The notes under the pieces are model-generated. The model saw only the letters and a list, made by a program, of their open reading frames with translations, was not told where the DNA came from and made no database searches. Shown piece by piece: positions 15,958-23,673 of a stretch of DNA of 64,000 bases (position 1 is its first letter; each line of letters opens with the position of its first letter). The DNA is from Fibrobacter sp. UWT2. Its GTDB lineage: Bacteria; Fibrobacterota; Fibrobacteria; Fibrobacterales; Fibrobacteraceae. The position numbers and the translations under genes are program-made. The stretch spans positions 62,001 to 126,000 of the forward strand of contig NZ_FRBF01000001.1 of the NCBI RefSeq assembly GCF_900142545.1, in the 5' to 3' direction.

Positions 15958-17495
15958 AAAAGATGACAAAAATCCTTACTATTCTTCTCTTGGTGGTGGG
16001 TCTCACTACTGCATGGAGTGCTCCTGCTGAAGGTTCGGTGCAAACCCCGAATAAGAAGTTGTACGATTTCAGTTTCGTTGACATGAACTTCGAAGCGGTG
16101 TTCAGCTCTGTTTCCGTGATTGCCGGTGTGGACATTATCCTTGCTCCCGAAGTCAAGGGTAAGACAAGCCTCAAGGTGACCAAGAAGACTTGGCAAGAAA
16201 CTCTCGACATCGTTTGTAGCATGAACGACTTGACTTGGATCATCGAAGACAAGTACATCTTGATTCAGCGCTCTGCCACTTATCAGGCAAAGCAGAAGAA
16301 GATTGCCGATGAAGAAGCCCAGGCCGAACAGAATGCTCCGTTGGTCCGTAAGAACTTCCAGGTTCACCACGCCAAGGCTGAAGAACTGGTGAAAGTGCTC
16401 GAAAGCATGAAGTCCAACCGCGGCCGTATTACGACGGTGGAACGCACGAACTCCATTATCGTGTACGATACCGACGGCAAGATCGAGCAGATGGAAAAGG
16501 CTTTGACCGAACTTGACGTGGAAACGCTCCAGATCATGATTACCGCAAAGCTCGTGGTCGTGAACAGCGAACGCGCTCGCGAACTCGGTGTGGACTGGAC
16601 CGCAAGAATGGGTACCACTGCTTTGACTCCGGGAACGGTTACGACTCCGCAGGGAAGCGGTGCTGGCGACACCCGTACCAGTGCAGCCATTCATTCCTTG
16701 CCGAACGGAGGTTCTTCTCCGGCTGTGGGTTCTGCAACGACTGCTATTACCGCAAGCCTGTTGGACAACAACTTGCAGATTGCAATTTCCAACATCATGG
16801 GTGACGCTTCTACCGAAGTGCTCGCTAGCCCGCAGGTTTCTACACTTGACAATACCGAAGCCCAGGTGTTTATGGGTGACAAGGTCTCTATCCGTGTGAT
16901 TGACGATAGCGGCGAATCTTCGACTCAGCTCGTGGAAACCGGTATCAAGCTCACGGTGACCCCGCACGTTTCTGGCGACAACCGCATCTTGCTCGACCTG
17001 CATCCTGAAAACAACTCCTATGGTTACGATGAAAAGGGCCAGGTGGTGATCAGTACTCAGGAAGCCAAGACCAAGGTCGTGGTGGCTGACGGTGAAACGG
17101 TCGTAATCGGTGGCCTTACCCGTAACGAAAATACCGAAAGTGAATCCGGTATTCCGTTCTTGAAGGATATTCCGCTGCTCGGTAACCTCTTCAAGTACTC
17201 CCGTAAGGCTGTTACCAAGCGTGACCTGATTATCTTCGTGACTCCGCGTATCATTCGCAACTACGTGGGTTCTGTGGAACTTAATGAAGTCTCCGATGCC
17301 TTGGAAGGCGCTCCGCAGGCCAAGAAGGTGGATCGCACTCCGTCTGCTGAAGCCGCTGACGGTGAAACCCCGATTGTGGAACCCAAGCCGAAGCAGGAAC
17401 CTGCCCAGGAAAAGGCTTCCTCTTCTGAAAATTCCGCAGCTCCGGCTCCTGCCGCTCCTGCTCCTAGCGACGACGAAGAAGAAGGCTGGAACTAA
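15954..17495 (+). CDS. pilQ: Type IV pilus secretin PilQ
   Basis: Outer-membrane secretin of 513 residues. Signal peptide 1-23, STN-type domain (about 33-105, FSFVDMNFEAVFSSVSVIAGVDIIL), one N domain (about 110-170) and the secretin pore domain with VPVGGL-type block VVIGGL and GIPFLKDIPLLGNLFK, ending near residue 430. The last 70 residues are a Pro/Ala/Glu-rich low-complexity tail. AMIN domains normally at the PilQ N terminus are missing here and instead sit in the neighbouring PilP-like protein. The start is GTG (GTGA overlap with the previous stop). A terminator follows. Confidence 0.9.
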   Translation: MKKMTKILTILLLVVGLTTAWSAPAEGSVQTPNKKLYDFSFVDMNFEAVFSSVSVIAGVDIILAPEVKGKTSLKVTKKTWQETLDIVCSMNDLTWIIEDKYILIQRSATYQAKQKKIADEEAQAEQNAPLVRKNFQVHHAKAEELVKVLESMKSNRGRITTVERTNSIIVYDTDGKIEQMEKALTELDVETLQIMITAKLVVVNSERARELGVDWTARMGTTALTPGTVTTPQGSGAGDTRTSAAIHSLPNGGSSPAVGSATTAITASLLDNNLQIAISNIMGDASTEVLASPQVSTLDNTEAQVFMGDKVSIRVIDDSGESSTQLVETGIKLTVTPHVSGDNRILLDLHPENNSYGYDEKGQVVISTQEAKTKVVVADGETVVIGGLTRNENTESESGIPFLKDIPLLGNLFKYSRKAVTKRDLIIFVTPRIIRNYVGSVELNEVSDALEGAPQAKKVDRTPSAEAADGETPIVEPKPKQEPAQEKASSSENSAAPAPAAPAPSDDEEEGWN

Positions 17496-17517
17496 TCTAA
17501 TTTACTGCGTTTAAAAA

Positions 17518-17545
17518 AGAGCATCGGCTATGCCGATGCTCTTTT
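17518..17545 (+). terminator. Rho-independent terminator after pilQ
   Basis: AGAGCATCGGC-tat-GCCGATGCTCTT followed by TTT. It is preceded by an A-run, so it may serve both strands between pilQ and holA. Confidence 0.85.
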
Positions 17546-17597
17546 CATATAATAGACAATATTTTTGTTTTAATGATGAATTCGTGCTTGATGCTTA

Positions 17598-18569
17598 CTA
17601 TCTCACCACGAGGGCGGCGAGGGCGAGTTCTTGGCTAGTCACGGTCCAACTAGAACTCTTGAATTCGTAGTTGAGGTCGGCGAGGCGGCGAATGACGCGG
17701 CAGAGGAGCGGTTTGCCCCAACGGCGGCAACATTCGGCGGCGTTGCCCTGTTTGCAGAACATAAAGTAGTTCTTGCCGAGTGCCTGGGCGGCGTCTTCGG
17801 CGCTAATCTTCTTGGCGGTAAGCGACATGAAGTTGAGCAGATCCACGGCGTAGCCATAAAGCGCGTTCACGATGCGGATCGCGTCGTTGTCCTTGTTGCC
17901 GTAAAGAATCTCGTGCAACTTGCGGGTGTAACCTACGGCGTCACGCATTCCAAAGTAGTTCAGAATCTCGTAAGGCGGGATTTCGCGGCGGGGCGTAATC
18001 ATGGTCTTCACGAGATCGAAGGTGATTTTGGTGCAGTCCGGATCGTAAATTAAGGCTTTTTCCAGTTCTTCGCAAACGAGCTTGGTGTTCGTGCCCAAAG
18101 CGTCTGCCAGGTACTGGCTGGCGGCGGGCTCGATCGGTTTTCCGAAGTGGGCGGGTATGTTCGATGCAATCCAATCCTGCATCTTGTACTGCTTGGGTTC
18201 TTCGTACTTTTCGATTTTACCGACCTTCTGCAGAATCTTGTAGAGTTCCGAATTCGCGCGGAGTTCGTCGAAATCAAGCAAGAGCTTGCAGTCGGGGGCA
18301 TCCTTGAGCCAGCGGGCGAGAGCCTTGGATTCATCGGCCTTCATGGCGTCTGCATTGCGGACGACCACCGCCTGTTCCGGAGCGAACATGGAGACTGCAC
18401 CGCAGCTTTCCATGATGAGGCCGGCGACCGACGGAATGTTGGTGTCAGAGGCATACACGACCTGCTTAGAAAGCGGGTCGTCTTTGCGGTCTCCGAGGGA
18501 GTCTGTCAGGAACTTGTCGACCTGTTTGTCCTTGGAGAACTGGTCTTTGCCGATGAGGGCTAGAATCAT
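17598..18569 (-). CDS. holA: DNA polymerase III subunit delta (HolA)
   Basis: Clamp-loader delta subunit of 323 residues. The N-terminal region (about 1-140) matches the RecA-like fold of HolA with LLLDFDELRANSELYKIL, and the C-terminal collar region is helical with RIVNALYGYAVDLLNF. Delta opens the beta clamp during loading. It starts three bases after the greA stop on the same strand, so it is cotranscribed with greA. Similarity across HolA is generally low, but length and domain order agree. Confidence 0.82.
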   Translation of the reverse strand: MILALIGKDQFSKDKQVDKFLTDSLGDRKDDPLSKQVVYASDTNIPSVAGLIMESCGAVSMFAPEQAVVVRNADAMKADESKALARWLKDAPDCKLLLDFDELRANSELYKILQKVGKIEKYEEPKQYKMQDWIASNIPAHFGKPIEPAASQYLADALGTNTKLVCEELEKALIYDPDCTKITFDLVKTMITPRREIPPYEILNYFGMRDAVGYTRKLHEILYGNKDNDAIRIVNALYGYAVDLLNFMSLTAKKISAEDAAQALGKNYFMFCKQGNAAECCRRWGKPLLCRVIRRLADLNYEFKSSSWTVTSQELALAALVVR

Positions 18570-18572
18570 AGC

Positions 18573-19037
18573 TTACTTGAAGTCGACGATTTCGAAGCGG
18601 TTCTTGCCCTTGGGTGTCACGACTTCGACGATTTCGCCTTTCTTTTTACCCATGAAAGCGGAACCCATGGGGCTCTTGAAGCTGATTTTGCCGTTCATCG
18701 GATCGACGCCTTCGGGGCTCACCAGCTGATAAACCACTTCCCTCTTGGTGGCGAGGTTTTTAGCGGTGACGGTGGCGCCAAAGCGGACGGTGTCGGAGTT
18801 TGCGTCAAATTCAACGATAATTGCATTAGAAATCTGGTCTTCCAGCTTGGGGATTTCCAGATCGATATGAGCCAGCATTTCCTTGGCGGCGTGGTATTCG
18901 GCGTTTTCGCTCAGGTCGCCTTGCTTGCGGGCTTCTTCCATTTCATCAACAACGCGGGGACGTTCGACCTTCTTGAGGAAGGTGTAACGTTCAACCAATT
19001 TGTCGTAAGTTTCTTTAGTACAGGGTGTTTTAGCCAT
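18573..19037 (-). CDS. greA: Transcription elongation factor GreA
   Basis: GreA of 154 residues: N-terminal antiparallel coiled coil (about 1-75, with GDLSENAEYHAAKE, which holds the acidic tip residues Asp and Glu used for RNA cleavage) and C-terminal FKBP-like domain (SPEGVDPMNGKISFKSPMGSAFMGKKKGEIVEV). It rescues backtracked RNA polymerase. First gene of a greA-holA pair. Confidence 0.95.
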   Translation of the reverse strand: MAKTPCTKETYDKLVERYTFLKKVERPRVVDEMEEARKQGDLSENAEYHAAKEMLAHIDLEIPKLEDQISNAIIVEFDANSDTVRFGATVTAKNLATKREVVYQLVSPEGVDPMNGKISFKSPMGSAFMGKKKGEIVEVVTPKGKNRFEIVDFK

Positions 19038-19137
19038 GCCTTTAAATTAGAATTTTTTTGTTGAGCGGAATCGCGTAGTGTTCAACATAGTCGCTTTTTT
19101 GCTATAATTTAGGGGGTAAAAAACAATAGGAGATACT

Positions 19138-20355
19138 ATGTACACTGTATTGGAAAAAGGCGGCGTTTGTTCCCCGAAGGGATTCACCGCATCTGGTATT
19201 TGTGCAGGCATTAAGGCCAGCGGAAACGCTGACATGGCTCTTTTGAAGAGCGAAAAGGCTGCACGTTGCTTTGCCGTGTTTACAACGAACAAGGTGAAGG
19301 CTGCTCCGGTGCTTTACGACAAAGCCGCTCTTGAACACGCCCACTTTGCTTCTGCTGTCGTGGTGAACAGCGGTAACGCAAACGCCTGTACCGGCGAACA
19401 GGGCCTGCGCGATGCAGAACGCATGGCTGTCCTTACCGAAGAAGCCTTGAAGCTTACCCCGAAGAGCGTACTCGTTTGCAGCACCGGTGTGATCGGCCAC
19501 CTGATGCCGATGGACAAGATTGAAGCCGGTATCCCGAAGCTTGTCGAAAAGCTCCACGCCGATGCTTCCGAAGAATTTGGCCGCGCCATTCTGACGACTG
19601 ACCTTGCGCTCAAGAGCCATGCCGTTGAAATCCAGACCGAAAAGGGTGTGGTGACGATTGGTGGCGCCTGCAAGGGCTCGGGCATGATTCACCCGAACAT
19701 GGCCACGATGCTTGCTTTTATTACGACTGACCTTGCTTTGCCGATTGATTTCTTTGCTGAATTCCGCGCCGACATCGCTGATTCCTTCAATGCGATTACG
19801 GTCGATGGCGACACCAGCACGAACGACACTTGCATTCTCTTGGCTAACGGCATGAGCGGCCTCAAGTACGAAGACTTGACGCTCACCGAACAGGGTGAAT
19901 TCCGTGCAGCACTCATGCTCGTGATGAAGGAACTTGCCAAGGATATCGTTCGCGACGGCGAAGGTGCTACCAAGCTGATTGAACTTTGCATCGAAAAGGC
20001 CGAAAGCCACGAAGAGGCTTTGCGCATGGCCCGTTTCATTGGTACGTCTAACTTGGCCAAGTGCGCTATGTTCGGCGAAGACCCGAACTGGGGCCGTATC
20101 CTCAGCAGTGCCGGTTCCAGCGGTTGCAATATGATCGCCGAACAGACGGACCTTTTCTTTGGCGACGTGCAGGTGCTTTCTAATGGCCGCCCGGTGCAAC
20201 TCGACGAAGAACAGACCAAGGCTCTGCGTGCGGTAGTCCGCCAGCGTGAATACAAAGTAACGCTCGTTCTTAACATCGGTCATGCTAGCGCTAGCGCATT
20301 CACTTGCGACTTGAGTTACGACTACGTTAAAATTAATGCAGAATACACAACGTAG
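19138..20355 (+). CDS. argJ: Arginine biosynthesis bifunctional protein ArgJ
   Basis: Ornithine acetyltransferase / amino-acid acetyltransferase of 405 residues, giving the cyclic arginine pathway. The autocleavage site is visible as HPNMATML near residue 190 (cleavage before Thr). GNANACTGEQG and EDPNWGRILSSAGSSG are conserved. The gene has a TATAAT box at 19103-19108 and a good ribosome site (ATAGGAGATACT). No other arg genes are nearby. The 3' end runs straight into a tandem repeat. Confidence 0.95.
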   Translation: MYTVLEKGGVCSPKGFTASGICAGIKASGNADMALLKSEKAARCFAVFTTNKVKAAPVLYDKAALEHAHFASAVVVNSGNANACTGEQGLRDAERMAVLTEEALKLTPKSVLVCSTGVIGHLMPMDKIEAGIPKLVEKLHADASEEFGRAILTTDLALKSHAVEIQTEKGVVTIGGACKGSGMIHPNMATMLAFITTDLALPIDFFAEFRADIADSFNAITVDGDTSTNDTCILLANGMSGLKYEDLTLTEQGEFRAALMLVMKELAKDIVRDGEGATKLIELCIEKAESHEEALRMARFIGTSNLAKCAMFGEDPNWGRILSSAGSSGCNMIAEQTDLFFGDVQVLSNGRPVQLDEEQTKALRAVVRQREYKVTLVLNIGHASASAFTCDLSYDYVKINAEYTT

Positions 20356-20383
20356 TAGGAAGTAGACAGTAGGAAGTAGACAG
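20356..20383. repeat. Two tandem copies of a 14-bp unit after argJ
   Basis: TAGGAAGTAGACAG occurs twice in tandem immediately after the argJ stop codon. A related stretch occurs in reverse orientation at 38479-38520, sharing GAAGTAGACAGTAGGAAGTA, and a variant lies inside the UvrA-like gene at 24548-24580. The second copy can also pair with ACTGTTTAC at 20400-20408. Confidence 0.8.
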
Positions 20384-20440
20384 TGGTTGTCTAACAAAGA
20401 CTGTTTACATGGTGTTTTCTAGCGTGAACAACATTTAGTA

Positions 20441-20470
20441 GAAAATCCTGCTTTCGGGCGGGATTTTCTT
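20441..20470 (+). terminator. Likely terminator between argJ and the alcohol dehydrogenase gene
   Basis: GAAAATCCTGC-tttc-GGGCGGGATTTTC forms a long stem with one G-T pair, followed by TTGTATTTTT. It is positioned about 85 bases after argJ. Confidence 0.65.
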
Positions 20471-20499
20471 GTATTTTTAGGAGAAACAAGAGGATAATC

Positions 20500-21675
20500 A
20501 TGGATAATTTCAACTTTTACAGCCCTACAGAATTCGTATTTGGCATGAACCGCGAAAATGAATGCGGTGAACTCGTTAAAAAGTATGGCGGCACCAAGGT
20601 GCTGATTCATTACGGTGGTGGCTCTGCAGTGCGTTCGGGCTTGATTGACCGCGTGAAGGCATCGCTCGATGCCGCTGGAATTGCCCATGTGGAACTCGGT
20701 GGCGTGAAGCCGAATCCGCGCGATACGCTCATTTACAAGGGCATCGAAATGGTGCGCGCCAATGGGGTTGACTTTATTTTGGCCGTTGGTGGCGGCTCTA
20801 CGATCGATAGCTCCAAGGGCATTGCCGTGGGGAGCCTTTACGATGGCGACTTCTGGGATTTTTACGAGGGCAAGGCCTCGGCGACATCTGCGCTCCCGAT
20901 TGGCGTGGTGCAGACGATTGCGGCTGCCGGTTCCGAAGGTAGCGGCGACTCCGTGATTACCAAGGAAGACGGCATGCTCAAGCGCGGTGCAAGTAGCGAA
21001 CATATCCGCCCGAAGTTCGCGGTGCAGAATCCGGCGCTCCTTTGCACGTTGCCTGCTTACCAGACGGCCTGCGGCATTACCGATATCATGGCGCATGTGT
21101 TTGAACGCTACTTCACGAATACGCTCGAAGTGGAAATCACCGACCGCCTGTGCGAAGCGGTGCTTTTAACGATGGTGAAGGAGGGGCCGCGCGCCATTGC
21201 TGACCCGACCAACTACCAGGTGCGTGCGAACATCATGTGGGCGGGGACGGTAGCCCACAACGGTGTTGTGGGCTGCGGGCGCAGTCAGGATTGGAACAGC
21301 CACGCCATCGAACATGAACTTTCGGCGCTTTACGACTGCGCCCATGGCGCGGGCCTAGCAGTCATCATGCCTGCCTGGATGGAATACGTCGTCGACCACA
21401 ACGTGATGCGTTTTGCGCAGATGGCGACGCGCGTGTTCGGCTGCGAGATGAATTTCGAGAACCCGAAGTCCACCGCCCTCGAAGGCATCAAGGCTTTCCG
21501 CCGCTTCTTGCATTCCATCGGCATGCCGATTAACTTCGCTGAACTCGGCGCCAAGGAAGAGGATATCCCGAAGCTTGTCGAAAAGCAGAACCCGGGCGAC
21601 GGCTGGGGCTTTGTTCCGCTTAAGGCGAAGGACGTCACTGAGATTTATAAAATTGCGGCCCACGCAACGGTGTAA
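20500..21675 (+). CDS. Iron-containing alcohol dehydrogenase (butanol dehydrogenase type)
   Basis: Group III metal-dependent alcohol dehydrogenase of 391 residues, closest in style to NAD(P)H-dependent butanol dehydrogenases (YqhD/BdhA). The nucleotide-binding GGGSTIDSSKG lies near residue 96. Metal ligands are intact: Asp about 194 and His about 198 in DIMAHVFERY, His in NSHAIEHEL (about 267) and His in CAHGAGLA (about 281). Physiological substrate cannot be read; aldehyde reduction is likely. Single gene with ribosome site AAGAGGATAATC. Confidence 0.88.
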   Translation: MDNFNFYSPTEFVFGMNRENECGELVKKYGGTKVLIHYGGGSAVRSGLIDRVKASLDAAGIAHVELGGVKPNPRDTLIYKGIEMVRANGVDFILAVGGGSTIDSSKGIAVGSLYDGDFWDFYEGKASATSALPIGVVQTIAAAGSEGSGDSVITKEDGMLKRGASSEHIRPKFAVQNPALLCTLPAYQTACGITDIMAHVFERYFTNTLEVEITDRLCEAVLLTMVKEGPRAIADPTNYQVRANIMWAGTVAHNGVVGCGRSQDWNSHAIEHELSALYDCAHGAGLAVIMPAWMEYVVDHNVMRFAQMATRVFGCEMNFENPKSTALEGIKAFRRFLHSIGMPINFAELGAKEEDIPKLVEKQNPGDGWGFVPLKAKDVTEIYKIAAHATV

Positions 21676-21680
21676 CTAGC

Positions 21681-21786
21681 TATGAGCAGTGAGGTCGTGC
21701 TTCGCACTTTGAGGTTTGAGGCGCTTGTAGGCGTGATTATAACCTCAAAGGACGCCGAAGGCGGCCGTGCTCATGCCTCATACCTC
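21681..21786. repeat. Two inverted copies of the CCTCAAAG hairpin repeat
   Basis: Arm 1 (21681-21726, reverse orientation) and arm 2 (21739-21786) share CCTCAAAG, a small variable hairpin (TGCGAAGCA-like in one, CGCC-gaa-GGCG in the other), then TGCTCAT and CCTCA words. The copy before ettA at 1468-1527 has the same order with another hairpin. They fill the whole gap between the alcohol dehydrogenase gene and the next gene, ending in CCTCATACCTCACATCC up to the ATG. Confidence 0.65.
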
Positions 21787-21797
21787 ACATCCTCAAT

Positions 21798-22811
21798 ATG
21801 ATTGCACTTTTTATCGGCGGTACAGGAACCATCAGCATGGCGATTACGCGCCTTGCGGTGGTTCAGGGTTGGAAACTGTACCTGCTTAATCGCGGAAACC
21901 GCCCCGCAGAAGACATTCCTGCGGGAGTCGAAATCATTCAGGCGGATATCAACGACGAAGCTGCTGTTGCTGAAAAAATCAAGGGCATGCAGTTCGATGT
22001 CGTCTGCGACTTCATCGTATTTCACCCGAGTGCGCTCGAACGTGATTACCGCCTGTTTAAGGGTAAAACCAAGCAGTTCATGTACATCAGTTCTGCGAGT
22101 GCTTACCAGAAACCGCTTTCGGATTATCGCATTACCGAGGGCACGCCTCTCGCGAATCCGTACTGGGAATATTCCCGCAACAAGATTGCGGGGGAGGAAT
22201 TCCTAATGCGCAAGTACCGCGAGGACGGTTTCCCGATTACGATTGTGCGCCCGAGCCATACCTACGATGAACGCCACATTCCACTGGGCGTTCACGGCAA
22301 GAACGGTAGCTGGCAAGTTGCAAAGCGCATGCTCGAAGGCAAACCGGTCATCATTCACGGCGACGGTACGAGCCTTTGGACCATGACTTTCAACACTGAT
22401 TTTGCCCGCGGCTTTGTGGGCCTGATGGGCAATGTGCACGCTATCGGTGAATCGTTCCAGATTACAAGCGACGAGACTTTGACGTGGAACCAAATTTACA
22501 AGGCGGTTGCCGATGCTCTCGGCGTCGAACTTAAGCCCTACTATGTGTCTTCGCAGTTCCTTGCAGATGTAAGCGATTACGACTTGCTGGGGAGTCTAAT
22601 TGGCGACAAGGCGAACTCCGTGGTGTTCGACAATTCCAAGCTCAAGCGTGCCGTGCCCACGTTCCGCACCGAGGTTTGTTTTGACCAAGGAATTCGCCGC
22701 ACGATTGACTATGTGCTTGCGCATCCGGAATTCCAGAAAGAAGAACCCGAATTCGACGCCTGGTGTGACAAGGTGATTGCGACGCTGGAAAGCGCGAAGA
22801 AATCTTTTTAA
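21798..22811 (+). CDS. NAD-dependent epimerase/dehydratase-like (extended SDR) protein
   Basis: Rossmann protein of 337 residues. The N-terminal IALFIGGTGTISMAITRLAV is the nucleotide-binding GxxGxxS loop, followed by LLNRGNR (selecting NADP or NAD) and YISSASAYQKP with YWEYSRNKIAGE (a YxxxK-type catalytic pair, EYSRNK). The sequence style resembles atypical SDRs of the CSP41/isoflavone-reductase-like kind. Substrate unknown. No Shine-Dalgarno sequence: a pyrimidine-rich repeat precedes the ATG. Confidence 0.7.
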   Translation: MIALFIGGTGTISMAITRLAVVQGWKLYLLNRGNRPAEDIPAGVEIIQADINDEAAVAEKIKGMQFDVVCDFIVFHPSALERDYRLFKGKTKQFMYISSASAYQKPLSDYRITEGTPLANPYWEYSRNKIAGEEFLMRKYREDGFPITIVRPSHTYDERHIPLGVHGKNGSWQVAKRMLEGKPVIIHGDGTSLWTMTFNTDFARGFVGLMGNVHAIGESFQITSDETLTWNQIYKAVADALGVELKPYYVSSQFLADVSDYDLLGSLIGDKANSVVFDNSKLKRAVPTFRTEVCFDQGIRRTIDYVLAHPEFQKEEPEFDAWCDKVIATLESAKKSF

Positions 22812-22838
22812 CCTCGAAACATAAACTACATTTGAACT

Positions 22839-23645
22839 ATGAAAAAACATTTGTTCAAATGCGTTTTTAGTTTTTTTGTTTTAGCTGAGTTAATCATTAT
22901 TTTTGTGGCTTGCGGAGATAATACAAGTTCTGCAAGTTCTAGAGACGATTGCCCTGAAAATTATATTTGCGATACAACCTACACCGATGTGAGGGTCTAT
23001 AGCTTTGTTTACTATGTGGGCAAAGATTCCCTAGATACGGTGACGGCGACAACGGATAGGATGACTTGTGATATCGAGGATGATAATTTTCATTGTTCCT
23101 TGATGTTTATTCATGGGTGTTTTTCCTATAGTTATAGCGTGGCAAGCGCAAATGGTATCGTAAAGGATTCTGCCAAGCATTTAACGGTAAATGTGACGCG
23201 AGTCGACACGACCTACATCAATTATGGCAAAAAACGCTTGATTGATTACGTGCCGGCCTATGTTGAAGTTCCCAAGTTGTCGGAAAAGAAATTGCAAGAC
23301 TTGTTCGACACGTTGATACTCAAGCCCTATGATAGCAAGTATTATTCCTATTATGGGCATACAGATCATTTCTTGAGCAACTATTATATTGATGGCAAAG
23401 ACTTGCCCGATGGATTTGGAGTTTCTTCTAATACGGAAAGGATTGTAACGCTTTTAGGTTGTGGGGATACCACTTATACGAATTATCCGCTGATACCTAA
23501 AGATGTAGAAACTCGTTTGTACATGTTTCTTGAAGAACCGCTAGAAAAGGATACCACGATTACGTGGATGGCATATTACACCGATATGTACGGTGTCGAG
23601 GATTCTTTAGAAGTGACGACTTTCGTTACGATGGAAGAGGATTAA
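22839..23645 (+). CDS. Lipoprotein of unknown function
   Basis: Predicted lipoprotein of 268 residues: signal MKKHLFKCVFSFFVLAELIIIFVAC with lipobox FVAC at Cys 25, then a Ser-rich linker and a beta-rich body with many Thr, Tyr and Asp residues (TTYTNYPLIP, TTITWMAYYTDMYG). The gene is visibly richer in A and T than its neighbours. No family recognised. The stretch TACATTTG seven bases before the ATG resembles a -10 box, which would leave almost no leader. Confidence 0.65.
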   Translation: MKKHLFKCVFSFFVLAELIIIFVACGDNTSSASSRDDCPENYICDTTYTDVRVYSFVYYVGKDSLDTVTATTDRMTCDIEDDNFHCSLMFIHGCFSYSYSVASANGIVKDSAKHLTVNVTRVDTTYINYGKKRLIDYVPAYVEVPKLSEKKLQDLFDTLILKPYDSKYYSYYGHTDHFLSNYYIDGKDLPDGFGVSSNTERIVTLLGCGDTTYTNYPLIPKDVETRLYMFLEEPLEKDTTITWMAYYTDMYGVEDSLEVTTFVTMEED

Positions 23646-23673
23646 ATCGCTTTTTTTAGAAGGCTTTAACCGC

